Shown here: piece by piece, positions 47,587 through 59,999 of the stretch | How the letters are laid out: each line of letters starts with the position of its first letter | How positions within the stretch are numbered: the first letter of the stretch is position 1 | From: Straminergon stramineum | Lineage: Eukaryota; Streptophyta; Bryopsida; Hypnales; Calliergonaceae | Assembly (NCBI GenBank): GCA_963920665.1 | Contig: OY987265.1 | Location: 30,633,001 to 30,697,000, forward strand | DNA length: 64,000 bases | Direction: 5' to 3' | Translations under genes and position numbers: made by a program | Notes under the pieces: generated by a model | Databases searched by the model: none | What the model was told of the DNA's origin: nothing | What the model saw: the letters and a program-made list of their open reading frames with translations, nothing else

Positions 47587-49372
47587 TTTGAAGTAGCAAA
47601 AATTAAATTTGGATAGTTTTCTTGGAGTTAGTGAATAGAATTTCATGAGTGGACGACAACTAGAAATGTTTTTTTTAAGGACTATTGAAATGAAACTTTT
47701 AATTTACAAACATGTTATAGATTTTTTTGATTGATTGGTTTAGTATAACATAAATTATTGTGGTGCATGTTTAAGATAACATAAATCAATTTAAAAAATT
47801 AGAATAAAGAAGGTTTTGAGAAAAGATAAAATTATGGTTCTTTGAAAGTATTAAAATTATCTACTTACGAAAATGGGTGAAGATTTTATGTAATTCATAA
47901 GAAAGTTTAAATGGATGAATTGATTTTAAAATTTGAAGTGTTGAACCCAAGGTCAACTTAAAAAAATGTTTTTATTAGCTATAAGGTGGAACTATTCTTA
48001 AGGTAGTATCTCTTGCCAATCATCTAGTGTATTGAAATAGTTTGGTATTCAAGGGATCTCATGTAAATAAGAAAATTGCATATTGACTTGGTTTAGTTGC
48101 AACCTCCTTCTATGCACACCTATTGCAAATTTTCACAACAAAAATGTTGAGAGACCATTTGGAGCCCTTGATAGATTGGACATCAATTGGTTATTGATGA
48201 TTACAATGCTATGTATATATCTACATGTTTTCAAATTCAAAGCTTTTTCCATCAACACTCACTTTCATCTCAAATCTATTATATTCTAGATTCCTTCAAT
48301 TTCACTCAAGAGTTATTGTTTTTTATATTGCCTTCTACCTAGCCAATTGTAACAATCCAACCATAATAAGAATCTAAATGGAAAACTGAATTTTTATGAT
48401 ATAATAGATGTTTTAGACTTAAAGTGGATCTTAAAATTCAATGACCAAAACAGTTAAGTATAAATATATGTTGATGACCACAATGTTAAATGTATGTCTA
48501 TTGGTCTTCTTGAATTCAAGGCTATATAAAACAATGGCCATTTCTAATTCTTTGCAAAGACAATTGTCTTGGCAAGATGTTCCATTTGATGTCATTGTTA
48601 ACATAAAAGTAAGTGGATCTTTGTAGATGATTCCTAAAATGCATCACTAAGAACGTGGGTTTCTTCTCGTGGTTGATTTTGACACTTGAGGCATCATAAG
48701 AGTTTTGGCTAGTTGAAAGTAGGGACCCTTTCAATACCTTCAAGCAATGGACTCTTCTAGAGCATTACAATTTACTATTCTAAGATGTGGTCAAAGTTTT
48801 CAAAGAAAAAGAAGAAATGATAAGTATACCTAGGGTGCGAAGAAAGGATTAGGGTTGAAGCAGAGATTTGCTACTACCTCCTGCTTTGTCACTCTAGTTG
48901 AAGGAGGGGAAGCACTACCCATATCCCAACCATGAACAAAAGTAGGTCAAATTTGCAAATCATGAGATGGCGAAGGTACTATGAAACAAATGGAGGTGGA
49001 TTAAATGTAGAAAATTGGGAAAACCAAGCCAAAAGAAAGGGATTAGATCCAAACCTACTCATGGGTTGGGCACACTTTTGAAACTCAATGAGGGCATATA
49101 ATTGAGCTATTGAATAGGTTTGCCACAATTGTAGAAAAATTTGCTTCAAATCAAAACTTTGGTAAGCAAATAGGCACAAAGTAATCCTTTAACCAAAAAC
49201 AAAGCATACAAAAGAAGAGCTAGCCATGAGGAGTCATCTTTGATGTGGGCACAAGGTTGATTTGAAAACACCACAAGACAAATGCATTGTTATAGAAGCA
49301 AAGAAAGAAGGGATAAGTTTTTTGCCATTGACCAAAAGTGGTAGTGTGTCACACTAGCCTCACTAGGAATGG
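47587..49372. other. AT-rich intergenic DNA
   Basis: No gene recognised; small ORFs (48083-48289, 48441-48626) lack known motifs. Confidence 0.5.
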
Positions 49373-49810
49373 TTAACCTCTAAAGGTCCTTGACTATGTT
49401 TTCACAAAAAATGCTCCCACACTATCATTTTTAGTACAAATACCAAATTTTAGGAAAGAAACATTTTTAGACACAAGTAACCATAGAATCTTGTAGTATG
49501 CTTATTTAAAAAGATGTTGGAAAAATTTCAAAAATTTCTACAATATTGATTGCAAGATATTAGCATTTGAATTTGAAAAAATCCTTTTGGGGGCCCTACA
49601 AAAAAAAAGCAATTGCACTTCATAAAGTCACATTTGTATGAAAAAAGTCCAAAATGGTGGTGCTTATTTGGATTCTTTCTTCAAGGCAAGTTGGCTACAA
49701 GTTTAAAAAATTTCAAATCATTTGGAATTGTATAACATATAGGAAAAAAAATAGTAAGTATAGAATGATTCAAAATACTAAATTTTTAAGAATTTAGGTA
49801 GGGAATTGAA
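49373..49810. repeat. Diverged partial copy of the 945-bp repeat
   Basis: Starts ttaacctctaaaggtccttg and follows the first half of the 945-bp family (accaaattttag, ttgcaagatattagcatttg, tttggaattgta.aacatatag) with many substitutions; the right half is missing. Confidence 0.6.
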
Positions 49811-50289
49811 AAATGTTATGGAAAAATAATTCTAACATCAAGTAGCTACTATTTTAAATAGAAGTTTAATTAGAAAATAAACCAACTTCATTTTTCCCTC
49901 TTTTTATTTTCTACAAAAATAAAATTAGAAAATACTTCTAAACACAAACTTGTAAGAATGAAGATCTAAAATATGTCTAATAGAGGTAAAAAATAAAGTT
50001 CTATAAGAAGCATCATTCCATCTGCAAGAACTTGAGGCTCAAAAAAATCCTCTAGTTTGGCATACTAAATCTAATTCCATCTAAACAATATATAAACATG
50101 TATTTGTATATATTGTAAGTATTTGTTATGTGACATTCATCCCCTCTAAACCTGCACATCCTCTAGTATATGCCAAATTAACCCATCCCCACGTGTGCAT
50201 TTTAAAAAATCTTGAAAGTAATCACTAGATTTTAGAAGTACACCTCTAAGTTGAGTTTGATTCCTTTCATGATTTAGCCTCATTATCAA

Positions 50290-50760
50290 AAACTACACTA
50301 ACTTCTTACCATCATAACTCCAAATTCATGGATGTTGAGCCCCATAATCCAATACCTTAGTTTCCATTCTTGATGTTGTAATATATGGTTGTCTAAGTAT
50401 TATAGGATACACACCATAATTTGAAATTTTTTTTTTTGTTTAATTTCAGTGTCACCAATCTTTGTTTTCAATGTTGGACAAGCTTCATATAATTCTCCTC
50501 ATCTATTGTTTGTGGCCTTCATCACCCAACTATAATCAATTACAATTGGTCACCTGCCTTTCCTATAAACTTTCCACGACATAATTTTTAACTCTAAGTC
50601 ATAGTCTAAGAGAGCTAGAATTGAGCCTTTCAATTCTCCACATTATACTCATGTTTCCATGGTGGCCTTAGCCCTAAATGGTAGAAGACAATCCATTTTG
50701 CTTTCAACTTCTCTACCAACCTTAGGAATTTTACATTGAAATGAATTTGCTTTCACCTTA
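50290..50760 (-). pseudogene. Ty3/Gypsy-type retroelement protease-region remnant
   Basis: On the minus strand, a decayed frame reads LDYDLELKIMSWKVYRKGR, stop, PIVIDYSWVMKATNN, then GELYEACPTLKTKIGDTEI. After a frameshift it continues QPYITTSRMETKVLDYG. This order (aspartic-protease start, KGRWPI-like, GELYGACP-like, GQPYITxxRMETKVLDDG-like) is familiar from gag-pol polyproteins of plant and fungal Gypsy-like elements; the comparison is from memory. Stops replace a Trp (TGG to TGA) and probably an Arg codon. Reverse transcriptase, integrase and LTRs were not seen; upstream sequence to about 51560 may be more of the same element. Confidence 0.5.
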
Positions 50761-52322
50761 GTTGCTCTTTTACATGTCACCTCAATAGCCATCCTTTCTA
50801 CCATTTCCATTCTCTATTCTTGAGTTTATGTGGAATAGGTTTCTTTCTTCAAGTCCTTCACCCCTTTTAATTAACTTACCACTGTCTTTTGACCCTCTAT
50901 GGAATGCTCATTTTTGGCAATATATTTCTTGGTTTCAAGTCCACATACTTGTGCAAACATATGCAAAATCTCATTAAAAGAGATTTGAAAGCATGAAGAG
51001 TCCGTGAGTTATTTTGAGTTCCCAAGGTGTGGGAACTCACCACATCAACAATATGATATGGTATAGATACTTCTACGTTAGAAAATTATTTTTTTTCATT
51101 TTTTTATTGAAAAAAATTGAAAAAAATTATTTCTTTAATTTATTTTAGATTTATCAATAGTTTTTAGAAATTTTGGGAGAAATTCATTTTTCATTTATTT
51201 TCTCAAAAATTCGGAAATTCAGCCCATTATGGGTAAGTTCCCAATTTCTAGCTCTACAAGGAACAATCCAAGGAACAACCTTGAAACTGGCTCTTGAAGC
51301 CCTCAATTTTCCTCGAATGCATTTTCTTCTTCATTGGTAAAAAATTCTTCCACTTCTTCATACTTGTTGATCTACACATGCCTTGGTTTCTCCATCCATA
51401 ATTTTCACACTCTCAACTATTAGAGCACACATTATAGTAAATACTTGATTGATTTTAATTTCCTCACCCTCTATCATGTGAGTATCCAATGCTTTTAAGG
51501 TAGACAAGCCTATTATCACATTGATTTGGAACTTGAATATCTTGGAACCAATTCTAAGAGGGGATCATATTTTTTCGATGTGTGCATTTATTTCATAGAT
51601 CAAAACCAAGTGGAATTATAATTTTTTGATTCAAATTGTAATATCTATAAATTTTTGAAGTAGTCAGCTTGAAATTATGAAAGCGCCTACAAAGTGAAGT
51701 CATAAACATCTCATAACCATCCTATAACCACCTTTCTATATATCCATTGGTACATAAGTACTCACCAATTAAGAATTGTTACATTATCCATTTTGACATT
51801 AATGCACTAATTTTGTTATAATTTGAATGGATCATAGTCCGAAAAGTTCTATAGGAAAATCGATGGATTTCCTAAATATTTTCACCTACCTTAGTTTTCT
51901 TGAAATTTGTTCGGAAGTGTGCCAAAAGGTGGAAAAAATTCTCGGTCCATTTCCTACAACTTCATTTTCCTCCCAGTGGCATTGCTACCATTGTCAATTT
52001 TCATTCAGAAAATTTCCTTAACTTTGTAAATCCATTCGGTTCAAAATTTTTTTTTCTTGCTTAAGTTGTTTTGTTTTGCTTTGATGGGGTTCATTTGCAT
52101 ATTGCAATATCCCTAGCAGGATTTGAACCGAGCATTGCCCCTACTGATTTAGGGCCAAGGATTCAACCTTCCAAAAATGCACAAATCCAAGAGAGGTTCC
52201 ATGCATTTTGGGGAGGTTGGTTAGTACAACATGCCCACAAAACACCATTCAAAAGAATCAAAACCACATGTGCACAAAAACAAAATACAATAATGCCACA
52301 TAAGCTATGATAATGGTGTCTT
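50761..52322. other. Degraded transposon-associated DNA
   Basis: No intact gene. Possible further Gypsy remnant up to about 51560 on the minus strand, then AT-rich sequence adjoining the 3' end of the hAT pseudogene. Confidence 0.35.
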
Positions 52323-54574
52323 TTACTGATGTACATCTCCAAATGAAGAAGATGCATTACTTGCACTTAGACTTGTGGCTGGAGTAGACAAATAAATAGA
52401 TGGGTTAGCATAAAAAAATTTGTATTTCATTTCATTCTTCCATAAGGGTATGGCATCTTGGAGTATATCATCAAACTCCTCCTCGGGTCCCTCTAAAGCG
52501 ATTCTAAGCAGTGCTTCCAAGTTTTTACTTCCCAGCCTATTCCTAACATGAGATTTTATCAAATTCTGGACACTGAAAGCTCTCTCACAGGTAGCCGTTG
52601 AGACACACTACACTCTAGCTAATTCTGCAAGGACAATCAAATTAGGGTAACGTGTTTGTAAGGCATGATTCTATGTGATCATACCCCACAAATCTTGAAA
52701 GGTTTTGTCTCCCCATTCAATTGTACATTGCAATTTGAAGGACAAAAACTCCCGCTTACAAGCTTGCACATTAAGAAGAGGGGGGAAGGAAAAATTGGCA
52801 TGTGAGCGATCAATTCCATACAATGCTAGCAAAGTGTCCAACTCGGTGACACCCCAACTTTGTAAACTAACCTGCTTAGATGGCATATTAGAAGGATTAA
52901 GTATTTTGAAACAAGACATAATGTCATTGTCACAAAATCTAGCATTCAGACCTTGACAAATCACCTCTGCAAAAGAACGCTGAAATTGTAGAGCCTCCTC
53001 CAAGTCAATTCCTAACCTACAGCGTTGCATTTCAAACCCATGGAACATGTTCCCCCTAATCTCACTTGCAAGCTTCCTCAAATGACCCCCAAAAGGGCCA
53101 TACTCAGGAAGCACGTGATATCCAATGTCTTGGTTGAACGAGTCTGTGTTCAAATCAGTAGTTTCCACAATAAACAACATTCGAATCTATGCTATCTCTG
53201 TACGCACTATGCTACCTATGGTGGTTACATCCACAAATTTACATTGAAACACCTTTGACAACATAGCCAAGGAATGCAAAATGTCAGCAAGGAAATACAA
53301 AACATAAATGAATTTGAATTGGGACAACTTCTCCAAGATAGCTTTCGCTTGATCCAAATCCTTGCCTTGTACATCACGGAAGAAACAAAGCATAGACTCC
53401 AACGAATCACAGAGAGCTGTGATTGCTTGCCACCTACTAAGCCACCGTATTTTGTGGTACCGTTTCATTGTTTTTTTGGAATCAAACAACTCTTCTTGCA
53501 AGGAGGTAAGTGCATGTTTGCGCTTACTAGATTTGTTAAAGAAGGCAACAATTGAATTCAGCAAAGAATCAATCTCAGAAGACATTACCTTACAATCTGG
53601 TGCCTTTGCAGCATCTAGGGCTGCCAAGTTAGTTTGATGCGCAACACAATGACATGCTAAAAGGTACGGATTTACCTATTGCTTGATTCGTGTAGCCACT
53701 CCATCGTGAGCACCCACCATGGTGTTGGCGCCATCACTTCCAAAGCCCACAAATTTCCTTAAGTCCAAACCCCACTTGCGAAGGTGTGAAATTAATGTTC
53801 TGTAAATCACAATTGCATCCTTCTTTCCCCCTTCTATCTACAGCAAACCTAGAAAAACAGTAACAGACAAACCTTCCTCGATTATGGTAGCAAAAACAAC
53901 AAGGTGCCCTGTCACACTAATATCTGTGGATTCATCAATCATGATACCATAGAATGGTGAATTTCGAACACAATTAATGATTTTCTTTAGAATCACAATA
54001 GAAATGCACATAGTATGTTAGCACATGCTTTCTCATTGCGATACATAGATAAGGTCATTGGAGCTTTGACACTCACCAACAATTTGCATAAAGAGGGAAA
54101 TTTGGAGTAGGGTAAGGATTGCTTCCCTAAAAAATATGATGCCCGAAATAGTGAAGCCATAGCCTCATCACACGCCCTTTGACCTTGGACGATTGCCTTC
54201 TCCATCACCTTCCCACCACTTTGTAATGCCCAAGTAAGACGTCTATGTTCATTGGATCGAGCATGATCTTGGAAAGCACTTACTTTTAAATTTTTGGAGC
54301 CCTCTTTCGCATATGTTGAACGGCCCCCATTATCCCTACACACCTTGCAAAAAACCTTCCCAATGTCTGGAGAGAAATGGAGCCATTCAAACTGAATGCA
54401 CCATTGCTTTTTCCATTGACTTTGGGCAATCTTTGCATCTGAAGGGGGAGGTCGATCAATGCCTGATTTACCAATTTCAGGACAACCAAAGGTCTCAGAC
54501 ATTGAGGAAAGAACTTCCACTTCCCTAGACTTTGCAAAAAAATGGTCCCTTAAGGACTTCTGCCATTTAGCCAT
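52323..54574 (-). pseudogene. hAT-family transposase pseudogene (TTF/BED zinc finger, ZNF862-like)
   Basis: A DNA-cutting transposase of the hAT superfamily, now dead. The N-terminal part (54574-53993) has a zinc-finger-like WCIQFEWLHFSPDIGKVFCK ... H.RSNEHRR block. After a frameshift near 53993 one frame runs to 52323. It contains the DDE-type core PFYGIMIDESTDIS and KFVGFGSDGANTMVG, then LLACHCVAHQTNLAALDA, and the C-terminal hAT dimerisation region (YPNLIVLAELA, CVSTATCERAFSVQNLIKSH). Five in-frame stops interrupt this frame, at 53838-53840, 53676-53678, 53187-53189, 52671-52673 and 52608-52610. All five are TAG. The arrangement resembles the DUF4371/ZNF862-like hAT group. TIRs were not located. 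Plus-strand ORFs here are shadows. Confidence 0.88.
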
Positions 54575-57500
54575 CCCTACTAAAGAAGCCCACTTATTTC
54601 AAAATTAAAAAATCAAGTAAAGCATGAAGAAATTATTCAGATTCAATGCAAGAATGATGAATAATTTGGATTTAGGGGAACATGAGGAGTAAAGACATAC
54701 CTTCAGTAGATGAGTGATTTAGCCAAACTCTAAAACTACACCTAAAAAAACCAACACAAAAACCATACAACAACAAAGTGGATTATTGAGATAAAGTAAT
54801 CCACATTGATGAAAACTCTACAATCATAGTGTATATAGTTAATATAGGTGCTTAAAAACCCTTAAGCCTCACAACACTTTTCAGTAATCTAAGAGCCTAG
54901 CAATGTGTGCATTGAACAACATTAAGTAGCTTATATAAACTACCTAAAGCCTCAAGATACTTCCCAATAATTTGGTGCCTCCCAATGTTTGTATCCAATA
55001 ACACTCACTAGCTTCAATAGCCCTTAGTCTCACAATACTTTTCAATATTCTAAAGCCTCGCAAACTTTGGATTGAATAACTTATAGGAGCTCCAACAATC
55101 TGGTGCCTCACTTTTTAGTTATTTGAAGCTTCACAGTGTGGGCTTCAACAATAAATACTAGCTTCGATAGTGTGAAGCTTCACAAATGTTGGTTGATATT
55201 TCTGCATGAGAACATAGACCAATAATTAGTCCTAAACTCTAATCTTACTCTTCAATAGAAGAATGATTAAATACTCCATACAAAGCACTACAATGTACAC
55301 TGGTTCATACTTGGAGTTGTAATGGATGCAAGGTACACAAAATCAGCCTTACTTACACCTAAGCTTTGAATATAAAGACTGCAATGGAAAAAAGAATAAT
55401 CACGAAATCCAACCAATTTTTACACTATGCCAAATCTAAAGAGAGTGTAAATGAAATTTGAAAAAGCATGCATGCACCTATAGTCTTCAGGGAAAAAAGG
55501 GGGCAAATAAATATAATGTACAGTTCATTTGTAAACTAATTTTGAAATTTCTCTGGATGGTTGCCTTCCACAATGGAATGCATATGCTACTTCAACATCC
55601 CTGCCTAAATCCACACCTTGATTAGTATTACATTGGTGAAATGAGAAATCACAACATTTTGCAGCTTCAAACAATTAGAAGATTAGAAAACTGTCAATAG
55701 GAACCAACATAAAATTACTAATTACTAACCAATGCTAAAGTAGTTCCAGAGTCCTCCCCGAAAGGTCATGCACCCATCCTACAAAGTGGGAAATTTGAAA
55801 CATCAATATCCTATTCAATTTTCACACATTATCTCAACATACTCTACAGACCAGAGTTCAATAGTTGCTTCCTAGTCTTCTTACATTCACAAATGACAAG
55901 CAAAAAGATCTTTCACCGTTCTCTATAGAAGTCCTCGAAAAGACTCACTTCTTGTAAATTCTCTTAAATTTAGTTATTCCCTAAATAACCAACTCAATCC
56001 ATTATACTGATTCTTTTCAATAATTTGACTTCAATGTCCAAGGGTTTGTATTCAACAGCATACACTGATCCATAACCTATATAACATTTATGTACTCAAC
56101 AAGCTTCGTACACACATTGGTTGATCTAATAGAGGACTTATACAGATTGCACATCCACATTATCTTCCTATTCGATCTCAATTTTTTTTTCCAAACAATG
56201 CCATGGGTATGGTTGGCATCACTAAGAGGTTGTAAGCGGTGTATTGTTGGTAAGGAAATAAACAGCTACTATCGAAGAGATTTAAGAGAGAGCTTCGTTA
56301 ATGTTTGCAATAATCTAATGTTTCATTGAAAGAATAAAAAACACTAAATTGGATATGTGATTTGAACCGTAAACCCTAAAAATGACAATGGAAATTGTAG
56401 TGTGGGAGAAGGGAGATTCTAGTCACACCTCATGGTCACAAAATCTGTCGATTCTTGATGAAGCAAACATGAATGCTTCTCAAAGCACCAGAAGCAAGCA
56501 AGTGGAAATCCCCATGAGTGTAAATTGATCTCCGTCCAATTTGGCAGCATAGAACTTGCGGAAATTGGAAGTTCAGAACCCTCAACCTAAAGAACGACAA
56601 ATCCGTGATTGCAACAGCAAAAGCAAGAAATTGATGAATCACAAATGTTGGATAATTTGAAAAGATGAGTGTGGTGGGAGTATAGGAGTGAGCGGGTGTT
56701 TGGGCGATAACTTAAGCTTGCAAAAGTGTGACAGTAACGGTGCGTCGGTCACTTAGGTGGGTCACCCACTCACTTGGGCAATTGGGCATTGGAGGGCCCA
56801 TTATAGAAATATCCGCCATAGTAAGTTAATAACCGGCTAACTATTGACAATCCTTTATTCCAAACGGTAATTTTCTTGCATATTCCCACAGGGACCAGTC
56901 TAATTGCCGGATTTAATTTTCTCCATCCGGTCCATTTCCAAAAAGTGCCTTCTTTCATCCGAAACCTCATCCTAAACTTTTCAATTTGAATCAGAAATTC
57001 TCAAAAACATTCGGCTAGCTTGAAACTAAATGCTGGTACTCCCCATTCATTGGAACAGATTTGCATGTTTTTCTAGACAAATTTGAATACTTGAATGGAT
57101 GGACATGGAGAGAAAAACAAGAATCTTTCAAATTGGCCACACTAAGAGCTTCCCTTAACTTTAGAAGGGCATGAAAGCCCTTGGCAGTTGTATAATATAT
57201 TATGTATTTGGTGGTATTTGGATCAAAAAAACATTGACCAAATATTTTTCAATATAAAATAAATTAATGAACATGATAATACATAAATAAAAATGTATCG
57301 TAACTCATCTATTAATCTACAATTGAAGAGAAATAAAGCTAAATATGGGTCATGTAAAGGGACCCTAAGGGCCTTTCTAGGGTTAATGTAAATTCAATCT
57401 TGGCATCCAAGATTGATCTTTTCTTTCAATATATCCTTTATGTCAATTTTAGGCTCAATTTCAAATTGAAGTTTGTAGGCTAGCCCTTTGGCTTTATCTT

Positions 57501-57820
57501 TGTTGAGATCTTCTTTATTTTTTCCCTTCTTTCTATTGCTTAGATTTTCCCATATCTTCTTAGGAAGTGGCCCATCTTCTTTTACAACCTCTTTGAACCC
57601 ATGAGGCTTCTTTTCCGATGTAGCTAAGTTCATCCATATCTTCTTCTTCAATAGCTCTACCTTGCTTTACTTCAATAGACGCATCATGATGCTACCTATC
57701 ACCTTGGACTTCACTAAAAAAAACTCGAATATTGACTGCATCAATGGGATCTTCCCTACTAGTCAAGTTTTTGGTTGTTTGCACTATTTCTCTTGATAGA
57801 GTTGATAAAGCTTTAATTGT
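54575..57820. other. Intergenic DNA between transposon relics
   Basis: No gene supported. About 54840-55190 has phrase-like repetition of agcctcacaa, ctagct and acttttcaat with a period of roughly 60-120 bp. The moderately GC-rich part at 56400-56980 has minus ORFs (56436-56642, 56770-56970) without known domains; it could be a leader of the hAT element. Confidence 0.4.
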
Positions 57821-57955
57821 GTGATACCTGCCATACTATTAAATGTCTCAACTCCTTTTGCATGTAGAGCACTTGACCTCCCTATATTCACTCTTATAAG
57901 TTTTTTCATTCCCCCCTTGTCAAAGTTTTTGTCCAAAAGCGAGTCTATAGATGGT

Positions 57956-58294
57956 ATGTCAAATGTGAAGAGGGAGTGGGAAGAGGGGACTTTGAAATTT
58001 CTTATGGACATATGTGAGGAAAAGTATTGGGAGTACAAGCACAAAGCCTTCAAACAAGCAAATTTGTTTTTTTTACGAGACAACTTAATACATAGTTCTC
58101 TACCAATCCTCAACAAATTTGGTAGCAGAAGCGTAATATGTGGGGAAAAGGTTTTTACAAGTGATGAATCTATTGCCTCTAGTATAACCAATTTCTCCAA
58201 GGGAATTTTGGAGGCAAAGAAGATGAAGTTGCACATCACAATGAAATTGATAGACAATAAAAGAGAAGGTAGCGAGATGATGTTGAAGGAGTAA
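57956..58294 (+). CDS. Myb/SANT-like (trihelix) protein fragment, likely Harbinger partner ORF
   Basis: An uninterrupted frame from ATG 57956 (open back to 57821) of about 112 aa. It begins SNVKREWEEGTLKFLMDICE and continues EKYWEYKHKAFKQANLF, the W...L...EKY...K pattern of the Myb/SANT-like DNA-binding domain encoded as the second ORF of PIF/Harbinger elements. A short tail follows. The Harbinger transposase relic starts 1.3 kb away on the opposite strand. The later part of a typical SANT-like domain looks altered, and expression is unproven, so it may be a relic rather than a working gene. Calling it DNA-binding is inference from the pattern. Confidence 0.45.
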   Translation: MSNVKREWEEGTLKFLMDICEEKYWEYKHKAFKQANLFFLRDNLIHSSLPILNKFGSRSVICGEKVFTSDESIASSITNFSKGILEAKKMKLHITMKLIDNKREGSEMMLKE

Positions 58295-59039
58295 CTACAC
58301 ATGACAACTTTATTTGTAGAATTTTTGAAGGCCAAGGATTCTTTAGGTAGTTCTAAATAGATGTTGCATCTTGTGTATTGTTTGCTTTTAGAGTTTTAAG
58401 GCATTGGAATTTTATTTCCAATCTTGCAAGGAATTTGATTTGATTTGAGTTTGTTTGGATTTATCCCAAATTCTATTACATTGTATAAATTTTTTTCTAT
58501 ATAATTACATGTACATGTATATGTGCATTTGAATTCTAAAAAGCTTAGACAAAATTCAACAAAAATGTCATTGTAGTCATTTATCATTAGGGTTTTCCAA
58601 AATCAATTGTCTAATTAATTTTTACCAAAGTCTTCGTCCCTCATGTTTTGCTTGTTTTCCCCCCCTAGTCATGAGTCTTTACCTTGCATTCTTAAATCCA
58701 ATAAGTGGATCTCTTTGCAAACCAATATTAGTCATACAAGGCTTTGGCTAGTTCAATAATTCATACTACTTGTGTAACCAACAACAAGCTATTGTAATTC
58801 TAGGTGCTCTGTTAATTTTGGAATTACAATTCTAAAGACCATATTCGTTATATTGAGACTTTTCACAGATTTTGAGATAGAATGCTAGTCATTGGAAAAC
58901 TCATTTAAAAAAATAATAATTGAAATAAAAAATAAATCATGCTCAAATAGTGATCCTATAATGAAATTCTAAAAGTTGGTATTGTTACCTATTTATAAAA
59001 AAAAATAATAGTAAAGAGATAAAGCAGTTCATCTTTGAA
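58295..59039. other. AT-rich spacer between the two Harbinger ORFs
   Basis: No coding evidence; AT-rich sequence joining the convergent SANT-like and transposase relics. Confidence 0.45.
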
Positions 59040-59573
59040 TCATGGATAAAAATGAGACTGCGAAAAGTCTCAATATAACAAATACGTCCTATAATTTCTT
59101 CAAGATTTTCCGTTTGTTCTTCAATGTGCTAAATGCTTGTTCTATCACAACTCTTCAAGAATTCATAGAGTTGTCAAACCTTTTTTTCTACAAATCATTA
59201 GAGGCCTTCCAATTCTTCATCAAGTACATGCACTAGAAGAAATTTCTTGTCATCTGAATTTTGTTCAAGTGAATGCTGATTTCTTCTAGTGATGTAAATG
59301 GGATAGGTAGAATCTCCAATGAAGCAAGGAATACACCTAACATCTCTAATCACAACCACTAGTTTTTGCAAATTTTTTTGTTTTCTCAAACCCTTGTACA
59401 AATTAGACACTTAAAATTAGTCACCATCATACACTCTTCTGGATTGGCTATTGCACACATTCCAAAAGATCTTTTGTAAATCACAAACTACTTGCAATAC
59501 AATGGGGTAGAATTCTTTCCTATAAAAAAATCACTGGCTATTAATGTTAGTCTTTTGCTTGAATTTTTTTGCT

Positions 59574-59624
<51 letters not shown>

Positions 59625-59998
59625 ATATCTATTGCTCTCCATATGTTGGAAAAATTTGTTAATTCTTCAAAATATAAGATGATGCTTTGAATGTCATTTT
59701 CACTTAGAATGCTAATGTAGTGACTAAATAACTTGTCTCTATCATTAAGTATGTTGCAAACAATGTCAATGTACTTTTTAATGGTTAAAGCTTCAATATT
59801 GAAACAATCTACCATGTGCTCTAGGCTATGATTGTGTGCAAATCTATAAATTACACAAGCTACAAACTTTTTGATTTCCATTTGAGGTCTTACTTGATTC
59901 ATGCATCCACTTCTCAAGAGAAGAGTCAACCTGTTCAACAAATTCTCAAATGCCCCAAAATTCATCCTAAAAAACTTCTTGAATTTCTTGTGGTGCAT
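59040..59998 (-). pseudogene. PIF/Harbinger transposase pseudogene
   Basis: Reads on the minus strand as three pieces of a DDE_Tnp_4-type transposase. Piece 1 (59998-59531): KFFRMNFGAFENLLNRL, then a helical region with RFAHNHSLEHMVDCF, and WRAIDMTYI, equivalent to the family's GAIDGTHI aspartate motif. Piece 2 (59410-59198): IGDSTYPIY, equivalent to GDSAYPL. Piece 3 (about 59150-59050): RVVIEQAFSTLKNKRKIL, equivalent to the VVERAFGxLKxRW glutamate motif. A (TA)n run sits directly after the first motif, and stops and frame changes separate the pieces, so the gene is dead. All three catalytic-region motifs remain in the correct order. Confidence 0.8.
59578..59621. repeat. (TA)n microsatellite inside the Harbinger pseudogene
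   Basis: About 22 TA units in place of coding sequence right after the ID.TYI motif; it translates as alternating Tyr and Ile. Confidence 0.9.
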
Positions 59999-59999
59999 C

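Noticed and set aside
53274..53637. + strand ORFs of about 91-93 aa
   Set aside because: Antisense shadows of the hAT transposase pseudogene.
57394..57651. 85-aa Lys-rich minus-strand ORF
   Set aside because: Low complexity, no recognisable motif; possibly part of the Harbinger element but not supportable as a gene.
57784..58335. 183-aa minus-strand ORF
   Set aside because: Antisense to the SANT-like frame, which shows the W...L...EKY pattern.
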